DNA of 64,000 nt from Desulfobacterales bacterium (lineage in GTDB: Bacteria > Desulfobacterota > Desulfobacteria > Desulfobacterales > JAEINQ01): the NCBI GenBank assembly GCA_016342285.1, contig JAEINQ010000033.1, positions 1-64,000 of the forward strand, read 5' to 3'. Of this stretch, positions 27,973 to 36,319 are shown one piece after another. The position numbers were made by a program, and so were the translations under genes. The notes under the pieces were generated by a model. It was not told where the DNA came from and ran no database searches. It saw nothing but the letters and a program-made list of their open reading frames with translations. Position 1 is the first letter of the stretch. Every line of letters begins with the position of its first letter.

Positions 27973-29493
27973 TTGAAATTCAAAAACAGGCCAGCCGTGC
28001 CAGCCCTTAGTGACCGGGAGCGTCTTTTTGTTATGGGGGCGGCCCTGCTGGCCCTGTTTCTCGGCGCCATGGACGCCCTGATCATGAGTGCGGCCATGCC
28101 GACCATTGTGGCCGACCTGGGTGGACTTCACCTTTATAGCTGGGTCTATTCCACCTATTTTCTTTCCCGGGCCGTATCGCTTCCCATTTTCGGCAAGTTG
28201 GCCGACACCTACCGGACCAAGACCCTGTTCATGGTTTCCATCGGCCTGTTCGTGGTGTCGTCGGTCTTTGCCGGGGCCTCGCCCAACATGGCCTTCCTGG
28301 TGGCGGCCCGGGTATTCCAGGGGATCGGCGCCGGGGGCAATTTCGCCCTGGTCTACATCGCCCTGGCCGACGTCAGTGAGCCTGAAAAACGCGGCCGTGC
28401 CATGTCCTTTGCCAGCTTTATCTGGGGTCTGGCCAGCGTGCTGGGGCCGACCCTGGGCGGGGTTATCGTGACCTGGACATCCTGGCGGTGGATCTTTTTT
28501 CTCAACGTTCCCCTGGGGCTGGCCTCCCTGGCCGGCATCTCCCTCTATCTGGTGGAAACCCGGGAGAAAAAGACCGCGGTAAGCCTGGACCTGTGGGGGG
28601 CGTTTACCCTGTCGGCCACCATTTTGGCGTTTCTGACCGCCCTGATGATGGGCGGCCGGACTTACGGCTGGGGGTCGGGTCCCATCCTGGGGCTACTGGC
28701 GCTGGCCGCGGTCGCCGGGGCAGGGTTTTATGAGGCGGAAAAACGGGCCGCCGATCCGATCTTGTCTCTCCGTTTTTTTACCATTCGGGGGTTTGCCGCG
28801 GGAAACGGTGCGGTCTTTTTCAGCAGTTTTGCCATTTTTTCCCTTTTTGCCTTTGGCCCGCTCTTTATTCAGGGGGCGTTGGGAAAGTCACCGGTTCAGG
28901 TGGGGGTGGCCATGCTATGGCTGAGCCTGGGCTGGTCGCTGGGGTCGATTGCGCTCGGGCCGTTCGTGGACCGGATGGGAGGAAAGATCTCTGCCGTTTC
29001 CGGGGCCGGCTTTTTGATCGCCGGATCTGCCATTACCCTGACCTTTACCCTCCAGACCTCCATGGCGACCTGCTCGGCGGTATTTTTTGTTATCGGAATC
29101 GGCATGGGGTTTGTTACCCTCTCCACCCTGGTGGAGGTGCAAAACAGCGTGGGCATCACCGATCTGGGGGTGGCCACCGCCTCCAATCAGTTTGCCCGCA
29201 CCCTGGGCGGTACCGTGGGGATCGGTGTCTGCGGCAGCCTGGTCTTCGGACGGCTCCACCAGGCCATGGAGACCTTGACCGGCCTGCCTTCAGGGCTGGC
29301 CGACACCCTTCGCCAAAACCTTGAGACCCTCTTTCAACCGGCGATGCAGGCCGGCTTTTCCGAACCGGTCCGGCGGGTCCTTCAGGGGGCGGTGGTCGAC
29401 GGGGTGTCGGCGGTGTTCTGGGTGGTATCCGCGGCCGGGCTGCTCTGCCTGGCCTTCTGCCTAATGCTGCCCGGACGGCGTTTCCAGCCATAA
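27973..29493 (+). CDS. MFS drug/H+ antiporter, DHA2 (EmrB/QacA)-type
   Basis: Probable 14-helix proton-driven exporter of 506 residues. Motifs visible are LGAMDALIMSAAMPTI in helix 1, GKLADTYRTKTLF in the 2-3 loop (motif A variant), and the motif C-like GLASVLGPTLGGVI in helix 5. The TTG start at 27973 has GGGAG 5 nt upstream. The frame is open to an ATG at 27814, but those 53 residues look non-native and contain the promoter. The substrate is unknown. The last codons overlap dispersed repeat S2, which supplies the stop codon. Confidence 0.85.
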   Translation: MKFKNRPAVPALSDRERLFVMGAALLALFLGAMDALIMSAAMPTIVADLGGLHLYSWVYSTYFLSRAVSLPIFGKLADTYRTKTLFMVSIGLFVVSSVFAGASPNMAFLVAARVFQGIGAGGNFALVYIALADVSEPEKRGRAMSFASFIWGLASVLGPTLGGVIVTWTSWRWIFFLNVPLGLASLAGISLYLVETREKKTAVSLDLWGAFTLSATILAFLTALMMGGRTYGWGSGPILGLLALAAVAGAGFYEAEKRAADPILSLRFFTIRGFAAGNGAVFFSSFAIFSLFAFGPLFIQGALGKSPVQVGVAMLWLSLGWSLGSIALGPFVDRMGGKISAVSGAGFLIAGSAITLTFTLQTSMATCSAVFFVIGIGMGFVTLSTLVEVQNSVGITDLGVATASNQFARTLGGTVGIGVCGSLVFGRLHQAMETLTGLPSGLADTLRQNLETLFQPAMQAGFSEPVRRVLQGAVVDGVSAVFWVVSAAGLLCLAFCLMLPGRRFQP

Positions 29494-29562
29494 ATGGCCT
29501 TTTTGCCCAACCCGCCGGAGGCGGACAAGTCTCGGCGTCAATCAGCGCCATTTCTTGTGCGA
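29481..29562. repeat. Dispersed hairpin repeat S2 with palindromic mini-insertion
   Basis: Second copy of S1, sharing CCATAAATGGCCTTTTTGCCC and GTCAATCAGCGCCATTTCTT. Relative to S1 it carries an extra segment at 29509-29529 that on the minus strand reads CTTGTCCGCCTCCGGCGGG, the same mini-palindrome found twice in R4. It begins inside the last codons of the MFS gene. Confidence 0.75.
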
Positions 29563-29563
29563 A

Positions 29564-29818
29564 TCACTTCAGGCGCCGCTGTTTCATATAGGGATCGGAT
29601 CGGGGGCCCGAGGTGTCCGGCACAATCTCCGCGTCTTCGCGGCCGGCGGTGTTAAACCCCAGCAGGGCACTGACCGGGCACCATCCGATAACCGCCGTGG
29701 CCAGAACCACCACGCCGGCCACGGAGAGCACCCAGCTCCATACAACACCGAAAAAAACCAGCACCAATCCAGCCGGCAGCCGGATCAACCGTTCTTTCCT
29801 GCCTACGTTGATCTTCAT
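29564..29818 (-). CDS. DUF2892 (YgaP-type) membrane protein
   Basis: An 84-residue membrane protein. MKINVGRKERLIRLPAGLVL and GWCPVSALLGFNT are the signature ends of the DUF2892 family, the two-helix membrane domain found in YgaP and as stand-alone proteins. Two hydrophobic helices lie at ~12-32 and ~33-50. The C-terminal tail is charged. In related genomes it often accompanies sulfur-transfer or rhodanese proteins, but none is adjacent here. The start at 29818 matches the family start. Confidence 0.8.
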   Translation of the reverse strand: MKINVGRKERLIRLPAGLVLVFFGVVWSWVLSVAGVVVLATAVIGWCPVSALLGFNTAGREDAEIVPDTSGPRSDPYMKQRRLK

Positions 29819-30264
29819 GGAAACCCTCCTTTCCATTGGCCGAATCGTCACCGTCAGTTTTTTGATGACCCATCACCGGGTAGAGCAAGGCCGATGCCAG
29901 AGCCATTCAGGAGAAAACATCCCGCTATTCAAAGAGGTTCGCATGCACGGAAGCAAAGCCACCCGTTCATCCTGTCAATCTTTTTTACAAATTGGAAAAA
30001 TCCGCCTCCGGCTTGCCATGGTTCTCTCCTTGAAAAGGGCCTTGAAAACACCCCGGCGCCCTGAAAACCGGCCATGACGGCAGCCCGCCCCAACGCCCGG
30101 AATGTCGATCCATGGGTGTATCCGGGACAATTCAACGACCCTGATCCACCCGATGGCCGACCCTCCCCGGACCATGGCATGCCCTTTGCTGTTGAGAAAA
30201 GACGAATGGGGCCATGCCCCCTAACAATGGGTTGGCAACAATCGACAAATACGGAGGAGAGACC
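29819..30264. other. Intergenic region without recognised gene
   Basis: 446 bp between the divergent DUF2892 and uspA genes. Short open frames here have no family resemblance and I saw no clear hairpin or promoter beyond the uspA ribosome site (ACGGAGGAG, 30251-30259). Confidence 0.5.
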
Positions 30265-30711
30265 ATGTATTCCAAAATTTTAGTGCCATTGGATGGTTCC
30301 CCGCGCGCCCAAAGGATTCTCAGCCATGTGGAAGACATCGCGCGTTTTCACAAATCAAAGGTGATCTTACTGAGGGTGCTTCGGTCCGTCGTGGTCAGCG
30401 ACGGCTACAAACAGGTGCTGCTTGAGGAAACGAAACAGGAGCAGCGTCGCCGGATCGAAAAAGAGCAGCGGTATCTCAATGGCGTCAAGGGTGAGTTTCG
30501 GGAAAAGGGAATCCAAGCGACCACGGTTCTGGAAACCGGCCCGGTGGTGCGCACCATCATTGCCGTCTCCCAGCGCGAGGACGTGGACCTGATCGCCCTG
30601 GCCAGCCACGGACGTGCCGGGCTCGCCCAGGTCTTTTTCGGAAGCACGGCCGCCGGGGTCTTAAACCAGGCCGATCGCCCCCTGCTGCTGATCCGTTCCC
30701 GTGACGGGTAA
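30265..30711 (+). CDS. Universal stress protein UspA family
   Basis: A 148-residue single-domain Usp. MYSKILVPLDGSPRAQRIL is the standard N-terminus with the ATP-contacting Asp. ALASHGRAGLAQVFFGSTAAGVL matches the C-terminal G-x2-G...G(S/T) nucleotide loop, and the protein ends RPLLLIRSR. It is therefore probably of the ATP-binding class. The ATG at 30265 has ACGGAGGAG upstream. The monocistronic setting gives no specific role. Confidence 0.93.
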   Translation: MYSKILVPLDGSPRAQRILSHVEDIARFHKSKVILLRVLRSVVVSDGYKQVLLEETKQEQRRRIEKEQRYLNGVKGEFREKGIQATTVLETGPVVRTIIAVSQREDVDLIALASHGRAGLAQVFFGSTAAGVLNQADRPLLLIRSRDG

Positions 30712-30759
30712 AGGCCAAAGGTTTGTGTGCCAGACCGGGGGCGGTGTTTGGCCGGGCTC

Positions 30760-30807
30760 TTGACAGAACCGGCTCGGCATCGTAAGTTTGACCAGAATAT
30801 AGGTCAA
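30760..30807 (+). promoter_or_regulatory. Promoter and palindromic operator of the Phd/RelE-type module
   Basis: TTGACA (30760-30765), a 17-bp spacer and TAAGTT (30783-30788) form a promoter. The palindrome TTGACC-N8-GGTCAA (30788-30807) overlaps its downstream edge. This is the expected layout for autorepression by the antitoxin or the toxin-antitoxin complex. Confidence 0.55.
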
Positions 30808-30826
30808 CCATAAAAGAGGTCATAAC

Positions 30827-31087
30827 ATGCGGGTGCTTTCCCTGTCTGAGGCCAAAATGAAACTCAGCGAGCTCGTCGAGGCGGTTTCGTCGCTGGATGA
30901 GGAGGTCGTTATCACAAAAAACGGTCGTCCGGCCGCGATCCTAGTCAATCCGGACGAGTTCGAGAGCTGGAAAGAAACCATTGCAATCCAGTCGGATCCG
31001 GATCTGGTGAGGGAAATCAAAAAGGGACTGGCTGATTTAAAGGGGAAAAGCAGGATCTACACTCTGGAGGAGCTGTTCTCCGCATGA
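30827..31087 (+). CDS. Antitoxin, Phd/YefM family
   Basis: An 86-residue antitoxin. MRVLSLSEAKMKLSELVEAV and VVITKNGRPAAILVNPDEFESW are the conserved Phd/YefM DNA-binding core. The C-terminal ~30 residues (DLVREIKKGLADLKGKSRIYTLEELF) would wrap the toxin. It precedes a RelE-like toxin gene and probably autoregulates through the palindrome just upstream. Confidence 0.88.
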   Translation: MRVLSLSEAKMKLSELVEAVSSLDEEVVITKNGRPAAILVNPDEFESWKETIAIQSDPDLVREIKKGLADLKGKSRIYTLEELFSA

Positions 31088-31096
31088 TCGAAAATT

Positions 31097-31444
31097 GTGG
31101 GGATATGCACCCCATTTGAGCTGCGGAAAGAAACTGGGTTGAAAATCCAATACAAACTTCGGATTTCAGATGAAGTCGCCTTTTTCATCAAGGGTTTGCA
31201 CCCCGACCTGAAGAAAAAAATCAAGGCGGGACTGAAACAACTGATCACCAACCCGGAAACCGGCAAACCGTTGAAGTCCGAGTTGACGGGCCTGAATAGC
31301 TTTCGAATCGGCCGATTCAGAATCATCTATCGGATCGGTTCCGGGACGGTGATCGGTATCGTGGCTGTCGGTCCCCGAAAAAAAATTTACGAAGCCACCT
31401 ACCGCCTGATCCGAAAAGGGCACGAGCCAGCAAGCGATTCGTGA
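31097..31444 (+). CDS. Toxin, RelE/ParE superfamily
   Basis: A 115-residue product if the GTG at 31097 is used. The RelE-like part begins at LKIQYKLRISDEVAFF and ends with GRFRIIYRIGSGTVIGIVAVGPRKKIYEA, so TTG at 31139 may be the true start. An ATG overlapping the antitoxin stop (31084) opens a different frame that ends after 11 codons, so the usual ATGA coupling is missing or has been lost. In the RelE family such proteins cleave ribosome-bound mRNA; Arg and Tyr residues at the C-terminus fit that role, but activity is unproven. Confidence 0.82.
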   Translation: MGICTPFELRKETGLKIQYKLRISDEVAFFIKGLHPDLKKKIKAGLKQLITNPETGKPLKSELTGLNSFRIGRFRIIYRIGSGTVIGIVAVGPRKKIYEATYRLIRKGHEPASDS

Positions 31445-31478
31445 CACCTTCCATCCGCCAATCCGTCAATTCCTCAAT

Positions 31479-32327
31479 CTACATCCCCAGTTCCCGCTTC
31501 ATATTTCCATACGATTTTCGCGCCAGCCGCATCACCAGTGCCGGTGACAGGCGGTAGATCCACCAGAAAATCCGCCACCAGCCCGGCACAATGATGATGG
31601 CCCGATTCACGGCCACCTGGTCGAGAACCTTGCTGGCAAAAACCGCAGGGTCCATGGGGCGAAGTCGCTCCCACGTGGCCAGGGTTTGTTCCCTGGAAAT
31701 GTCGCCGATCACTCGGCCGTAGCGACCGCCATCGAGAATGGGCGTGCGGATCACCCCGGGACAAATGACGCTGACCCTCACCCCCAATCCAACACCTTCG
31801 ATACGAAGGGCATTGGAAAGACCTACCACGGCGTGCTTGGTCATGCCGTAGCCCGCAGAAAAAGGCGTCGGGCACAATCCGGCCATGGAAGCGGTGTTGA
31901 CCAAATGTCCGAAGCCCTGGTCTGCCATGGGCCCATAGGCCGCCTGGACCCCGTGGACCACGCCCCGCAGGTTCACGTCGATGAGCCGGTTCCAGTCTTC
32001 CAAAGTGTAATCCCGGACCTCACCACCGATGCCGATACCGGCGTTGCTAAAAAGAAAATCGAGCCGGCCGGTGCGTGCCATGGTTTCCCGGACCAAGTTT
32101 TGAACCGCCTCGGAATCGGCCACGTCCAGGACCGTTGCCGTCGCTTTGGCCCCCATAGACCGAATTTCAGCGGCAGCCGCCCCAACGGCTTCGTCCTGGA
32201 GATCGGCCAGAACCACTTCGGCCCCGCGGCGAGCCAGTTCGCCGGCCAGGGCCCGGCCGATCCCCGATGCCCCGCCCGTGACCACGGCCACGGCCCCGTT
32301 GTAAACGCGCAGACGGTTGTTCTTCAT
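31479..32327 (-). CDS. Short-chain dehydrogenase/reductase
   Basis: A 282-residue classical SDR. It has the NAD(P) loop [11 protein letters not shown] near residue 17, NAGIG near 95, the catalytic Ser in NTASMAG, and YGMTK near 160. An Asp after the second beta strand (VVLADLQDE) favours NAD(H). The C-terminal hydrophobic helix ([13 protein letters not shown]) suggests membrane association. The substrate is unknown. Its ATG overlaps the TGA of a 19-codon SEC-C micro-ORF. Confidence 0.9.
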   Translation of the reverse strand: MKNNRLRVYNGAVAVVTGGASGIGRALAGELARRGAEVVLADLQDEAVGAAAAEIRSMGAKATATVLDVADSEAVQNLVRETMARTGRLDFLFSNAGIGIGGEVRDYTLEDWNRLIDVNLRGVVHGVQAAYGPMADQGFGHLVNTASMAGLCPTPFSAGYGMTKHAVVGLSNALRIEGVGLGVRVSVICPGVIRTPILDGGRYGRVIGDISREQTLATWERLRPMDPAVFASKVLDQVAVNRAIIIVPGWWRIFWWIYRLSPALVMRLARKSYGNMKRELGM

Positions 32328-32383
32328 TTATTGTACTTTTTCCCGCTGCCGCAGGGGCAGGGATCGTTTCGTCCAATTTTCAC
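32324..32383 (-). CDS. 19-residue SEC-C motif micro-ORF, truncated before its last zinc ligands
   Basis: Starting from GTG at 32383, the product is a 19-residue peptide that is almost entirely a SEC-C motif ([17 protein letters not shown]). GGAGGAG precedes the GTG by 8 nt, and its TGA overlaps the ATG of the SDR (ATGA). The SEC-C pattern is CxC-x8-C(C/H); here the stop falls exactly where the third ligand Cys should be, one base from TGC. It may be a translated leader coupling SDR translation or the remnant of a longer gene. No other part of such a gene was found upstream. Confidence 0.55.
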   Translation of the reverse strand: MKIGRNDPCPCGSGKKYNK

Positions 32384-32717
32384 TGGCGTTTCTCCTCCAT
32401 CCTTCAGGCTATCATCGAATCCTTCGGCTGTGTAATCTCAGGCGTCGGTGAAATCACAAGGGTCATTTTTCGGCGGGGCATTTTTTACCCGTGACCAAAC
32501 GGCTGAATGAGATCATCGTTTGGTTGGGATGGGTCATTTTAGGAAGGAAAGATAACAGTTTCAGCGTGATATGTCGATACGTTTCGCTGTTTCGGTAAAC
32601 GCGGGCATCGCTCTGGCCGATTGACACGGGGGCGTGTTCCGTCTAATTTGGACCTGAATTCAGGTTGAACCGATCCGAACCAATACAACCAACGGACAAA
32701 TCAGACCGCTATTTGCC
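32384..32717. other. Divergent intergenic region
   Basis: 334 bp between the SEC-C/SDR unit (-) and the TIM-barrel gene (+). Apart from the candidate promoter/palindrome at 32621-32665 nothing was recognised. Confidence 0.5.
32621..32665 (+). promoter_or_regulatory. Candidate promoter with 14-bp palindrome
   Basis: TTGACA (32621-32626), 17 bp, TAATTT (32644-32649), then the perfect palindrome ACCTGAATTCAGGT (32652-32665) just after the -10. The position suggests an operator for a repressor acting on the downstream TIM-barrel gene. The regulator is unknown. Confidence 0.45.
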
Positions 32718-33638
32718 ATGCTCTCCCTTTCAACATCGTTCATGGCCGGCTGCTGCGACAATGGCAAGGACTTGGTTGCGGCCATCGAAGCCTTTGGCGC
32801 ACCGGGGGTCGAACTGGAATACCGCATTTCTGAGAAGCTGTTTCACCAGATGCGGCCGGTCCTTGCCGCCAGTACCTTGCAGGTGACCAGCATTCATAAC
32901 TTTTCCCCCCACCCGAAGATATTTGCCAAACTGGCTCCCAGCGGGGATCTTTTCTCCCTTTCCGACACGGACCGGGAGCGGCGCAAGCTCGCCGTGCAAT
33001 GGACGCAGCGGACCATCGAGCATGCCAACGACCTGGAGGCCCGGGCCGTGGTGCTCCATTGCGGCCGGGTGGACATGACCCCGGACGTCGAATCCCTTTA
33101 TGGCTTTTTAAAGGCCGATGCCATGGAAACCGAAGCGGCCAAAGCCTGCCTGTCGACCCAGCTTGACATGCGCGACCGGCTCAAACCACCTCACCTCGAT
33201 GCCTTGTGCTCGAGCCTGGACCGGCTCCTGGGCACGGCCGAACGCCACAGTGTCACCCTGGCCCTGGAAAACCGGTTTCACCTTCACGAACTTCCCGGCC
33301 CCGACGATTTCCAGACCCTCTTTGGCGAATTTCGCGGGGCCCCTCTGGGGTACTGGCACGACACCGGACATGCCCATGCCGCCCATCTGCTGACCTGGCT
33401 CCCTCCCGGCGACCTGCCGGCCGGGTGCGCAGATCGCCTCGTGGGAATGCACCTCCACGATGCCCGGGGGCTGGATGACCACCTGGCGCCTGGTGCCGGC
33501 GACATTGATTTCAATCCCCTCAAACCCCTGGTCAAAGGCGATATCCCGCTGGTCATGGAGCTCAAGCCCGGCACGCCCGACCAGGCGGTCCATGACGGCC
33601 TGGCCCATCTTCGAAAGACCTTTGAACTGAAGGGATAA
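32718..33638 (+). CDS. Sugar phosphate isomerase/epimerase-like TIM-barrel protein
   Basis: A 306-residue protein of the xylose-isomerase-like/AP-endonuclease 2 TIM-barrel superfamily. Features include VVLHCGRVDM (strand with metal-ligand His), LALENRFHLHELP (the conserved E-N segment), GYWHDTGHAHAAH, and VGMHLHDARGLDDHLAPGAGDIDF, then VMELKPG. These supply the His/Asp/Glu metal ligands expected of the fold. The exact substrate is not predictable. No pathway partners are adjacent. Confidence 0.82.
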   Translation: MLSLSTSFMAGCCDNGKDLVAAIEAFGAPGVELEYRISEKLFHQMRPVLAASTLQVTSIHNFSPHPKIFAKLAPSGDLFSLSDTDRERRKLAVQWTQRTIEHANDLEARAVVLHCGRVDMTPDVESLYGFLKADAMETEAAKACLSTQLDMRDRLKPPHLDALCSSLDRLLGTAERHSVTLALENRFHLHELPGPDDFQTLFGEFRGAPLGYWHDTGHAHAAHLLTWLPPGDLPAGCADRLVGMHLHDARGLDDHLAPGAGDIDFNPLKPLVKGDIPLVMELKPGTPDQAVHDGLAHLRKTFELKG

Positions 33639-33658
33639 GGGGTGGGGCACAACCCCTT
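33637..33658 (+). terminator. Possible terminator hairpin
   Basis: AAGGGGT and ACCCCTT are separated by an 8-nt loop directly at the stop codon of the TIM-barrel gene, followed only by TTCC. The stem is strong but the T-run is weak, so the call is tentative. Confidence 0.35.
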
Positions 33659-33791
33659 TCCAGGATAATGCGCCTATCCCATATCGGGCACCGAAGGGTG
33701 TAAATCTGGTGCCCGGGAAAACCCGTTTTACTTGCCCGTTCAAAGCTGATAGCGTCCCGGTTTCAACATTTACCCAAACACGGGAATTACC

Positions 33792-34694
33792 GTGATCGAC
33801 GACACCCCATCATCATCGCTGCCCCAATGGTCACGCCTCATCGGCATGCTCGGCTGCCTGGCGGTATTTGCATCGGCTTTTTGCTTTTACTTTTCAACGG
33901 TGGTGATCCGCTGGGCCAAGGCCGAGGTGGTCATCGATTCGGCTTATTTTTCCTTTTTCCGCTTCCTGGTGGGGTTTGTGGTGGTCTGCATTGCCATGGG
34001 GGTAAGGCGTCAGCGGCCAAAACCGAAAAACTACCATCTGCTCGTGGGTCGGACCGTGACCAACTGCATCGCGGTCTATTGCTTCTACCAGGCCGTGGAA
34101 TACACCTCCGTGGCCGAAGCCAACATTCTCAACATGACCTACCCGATATTTCTGGCCCTGCTCTCCTGGATCATCCTGCGTCACCAGCGCGACATGGTGG
34201 CCCTGGCCATGGTGGCCGTGGCCTTTGCCGGGGTCTGGATGATCCTTTCGCCGGGCATGGGGGCCATGAATTTATCGAGCCTGTGGGGCCTGGGCTCCGG
34301 GACCAGCGCGGCCTTTTCCATTTTGTACCTGAACATCAGCCGGCAGCACCACGATGCCAACACCGTGCTTTTTTATATGTTCGGGCTCGGATCGGTTTTG
34401 ATGGCTGTCTTTTTTCACCAGCATTTTTTCTGGCCGAACGCCCAAGAGCTTTACTACCTGGCCCTTTGCGGCGGAGCGGGGATCGCCGGGCAGTTTCTTA
34501 TCACCATCGGATTTCGTTACGTCACCGCCGTGGAGGGGGGGGTAATTTCCTCCACCCGAATTCTGCTGGCCGCCCTGCTGGGTCCGTATCTGGCGGCCGA
34601 ACCGTTCCTGGATGCCACCGGCTGGCTCGGCGCCCTGCTGATCTTTGGCGCCAATGTGGTGCTGGCGCTGCGCAAGGCAAAACCCCGTTCCTGA
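33792..34694 (+). CDS. DMT (EamA) family transporter
   Basis: A 300-residue inner-membrane protein with ten predicted helices in two EamA repeats (for example FRFLVGFVVVCIAMGV ... TSVAEANILNMTYPIFLALLSWIIL, and later GAGIAGQFLITIGFRYVTAVEGGVISSTRILLAALLGPYLAAEP). EamA proteins export amino acids and other metabolites; the substrate here is unknown. The gene stands alone between a TIM-barrel protein and a ferredoxin-like protein. Confidence 0.88.
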   Translation: MIDDTPSSSLPQWSRLIGMLGCLAVFASAFCFYFSTVVIRWAKAEVVIDSAYFSFFRFLVGFVVVCIAMGVRRQRPKPKNYHLLVGRTVTNCIAVYCFYQAVEYTSVAEANILNMTYPIFLALLSWIILRHQRDMVALAMVAVAFAGVWMILSPGMGAMNLSSLWGLGSGTSAAFSILYLNISRQHHDANTVLFYMFGLGSVLMAVFFHQHFFWPNAQELYYLALCGGAGIAGQFLITIGFRYVTAVEGGVISSTRILLAALLGPYLAAEPFLDATGWLGALLIFGANVVLALRKAKPRS

Positions 34695-34713
34695 TCACAA
34701 GCCGCTAAAAAAT

Positions 34714-34743
34714 TTGACATCCCCTCCTGTCTCGGCCTATGAA
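34714..34743 (+). promoter_or_regulatory. Candidate sigma-70 promoter for the Cys-rich Fe-S protein
   Basis: TTGACA (34714-34719), an 18-bp spacer and TATGAA (34738-34743), located 115 bp before the ATG at 34858. Confidence 0.4.
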
Positions 34744-34857
34744 TGCGAAGGCAAAGCCGCAAATCCTCAAGCCGTTGACCCCCTGGTTCCTTTCTTTCTA
34801 CAAGCCTCTTTTCCCGGCGGCGATCTCCACAATAAATTGAAGAACAAGGAGTGCATG

Positions 34858-35979
34858 ATGACAGAGACCGTTTACCAGCGACTGGCAACGCATTTGGACA
34901 ACCTTCCCGCGGGGTTTCCCGCCACCGAATCCGGCGTTGAACTGCGGATACTCAAGCGGTTCTTCACTCCCGAAGAGGCCGAATTCGCCCTTCACCTGAC
35001 CCTGATCCCCGAGCCGCCCCGGGTGGTGGCCCGGCGGGTGGGAATCGGCGCGGACGAAGCGGCCGTGCGGCTGGAGGCCATGGCGAAAAAGGGGCTGCTC
35101 TTTAGGGTGGAGGAAACACCGGGGGTGCCCGAATACATGGCGGCCCAGTATGTGATCGGGATCTGGGAGTTTCACGTCAACGACCTGGATCCGGACCTGA
35201 TCCGGGACATGGACGAGTACAAGCCCTATCTGCTCGACACCGCCTGGAAACAGCCCCAGCTTCGCACCATTCCCGTGGGGCAGAGCATCGACCACGAACT
35301 GGCCGTGATGACCTACGAACGGGCCGAGGAACTGATCCGCGGCCACGACAGGTTTAGCGTCAATCCGTGCATCTGCCGGCGGGAAAAGACGATGATCGGC
35401 GAAGGGTGCGACCGGCCCGAAGCCTCCTGCCTCTCGTTCGGCATGGCCGCCGACTATGCGGTCAAGAACGGCTACGGCAGGGTCGCCAGCCGGGAGGAAA
35501 TTCTCGATCTTCTCAAAAAGGCCGATGAATACGCCCTGGTGCTCCAGCCCGGTTATTCAAAGGAGGTCAATTTCATCTGCTGCTGCTGCGGTTGCTGCTG
35601 CGGGGTGCTCCAGTCCATCAAGGCATTGCCGAGACCGGTCGATCATGTGGCGTCTCCTTTCGTGGCCAGGGCCGATGCCGAAACCTGTTCCGGGTGCGGC
35701 GTCTGCGTCGATCGCTGCCAGATGGACGCCCTGGGCCTGGCCGACGGTGTGGTTGTACTGGACGACGGCCGCTGCATCGGTTGCGGGCTTTGTGTCACCA
35801 CCTGCCCCACCGGGTCGCTGAAACTGGAAAGAAAGCCGGAATCCCTTCAGCCCCAAATCCCCAAGGATGCCGTGGCCGCGGCCATCGGCCATGGACGGAC
35901 CCGGGGTAAACTCGGCGCCGGCGAACTGGTCAAGCTGGTGGTCAAATCCAAAATGGACCGGCTTCTGGCTCCGCGATAA
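34858..35979 (+). CDS. Cys-rich [4Fe-4S] protein with winged-helix-like N-terminus
   Basis: A 373-residue protein of unassigned function. Residues ~30-85 resemble a winged helix (VVARRVGIGADEAAVRLEAMAKKGLLF). Then come cysteines at 171, 173, 184 and 191 (CIC ... C ... C). A striking run follows at 241-248 (CCCCGCCC), then two classical [4Fe-4S] motifs at 287-297 (CSGCGVCVDRC) and 306-316 (CIGCGLCVTTC). It may be a cytoplasmic electron carrier or redox regulator carrying two cubanes plus a further cluster. AAGGAG precedes the tandem ATGs at 34855/34858; the second has better spacing. Confidence 0.7.
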   Translation: MTETVYQRLATHLDNLPAGFPATESGVELRILKRFFTPEEAEFALHLTLIPEPPRVVARRVGIGADEAAVRLEAMAKKGLLFRVEETPGVPEYMAAQYVIGIWEFHVNDLDPDLIRDMDEYKPYLLDTAWKQPQLRTIPVGQSIDHELAVMTYERAEELIRGHDRFSVNPCICRREKTMIGEGCDRPEASCLSFGMAADYAVKNGYGRVASREEILDLLKKADEYALVLQPGYSKEVNFICCCCGCCCGVLQSIKALPRPVDHVASPFVARADAETCSGCGVCVDRCQMDALGLADGVVVLDDGRCIGCGLCVTTCPTGSLKLERKPESLQPQIPKDAVAAAIGHGRTRGKLGAGELVKLVVKSKMDRLLAPR

Positions 35980-35986
35980 GGCTGGC

Positions 35987-36023
35987 TTGACATTTTCATG
36001 AAAATGGCATACTTTTTCATGAA
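35987..36023 (+). promoter_or_regulatory. Promoter and tandem palindromic operators of VapBC-1
   Basis: TTGACA (35987-35992), 17 bp, TACTTT (36010-36015). The spacer contains the palindrome TTTTCATGAAAA (35993-36004), and a second TTTTCATGAA (36014-36023) overlaps the -10. Two operator sites over the promoter fit antitoxin autoregulation. Confidence 0.6.
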
Positions 36024-36046
36024 CATATCAGCCCCGGAGGATGACC

Positions 36047-36319
36047 ATGGCCAATTTTCAGATCAAAAACATGGACGAGGCTCTGTATGCCGGCCTCAAG
36101 GACTTGGCTGTCCGGGAAAACCGATCGGTCAGCCAGCAAGTTCAGTATATGTTGAAGCGCCACTTGGCCAGGAAGGGAAAGATCGACGCCATTCGCTCGC
36201 CGGCCCAGACGCTGCTCGACCTGTCCGGCTCATGGGCGGATGCACGCACGGCAGAAAAGATTGTTGAGGATTTGAAAACGGCCAGAACGAATTCCCAAAA
36301 GTTGCCGAAGGGCTTCTGA
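36047..36319 (+). CDS. Antitoxin of VapBC-1 (FitA-like ribbon-helix-helix)
   Basis: A 90-residue antitoxin. The N-terminal MANFQIKNMDEALYAGLKDLA...RSVSQQVQYMLKRHL is a ribbon-helix-helix of the FitA/Arc type. The C-terminal tail would bind the PIN toxin. The ATG at 36047 is chosen over 36041 because CCGGAGG ends directly at 36040. Its TGA overlaps the toxin ATG (TGATG), so the pair is translationally coupled. Confidence 0.85.
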   Translation: MANFQIKNMDEALYAGLKDLAVRENRSVSQQVQYMLKRHLARKGKIDAIRSPAQTLLDLSGSWADARTAEKIVEDLKTARTNSQKLPKGF

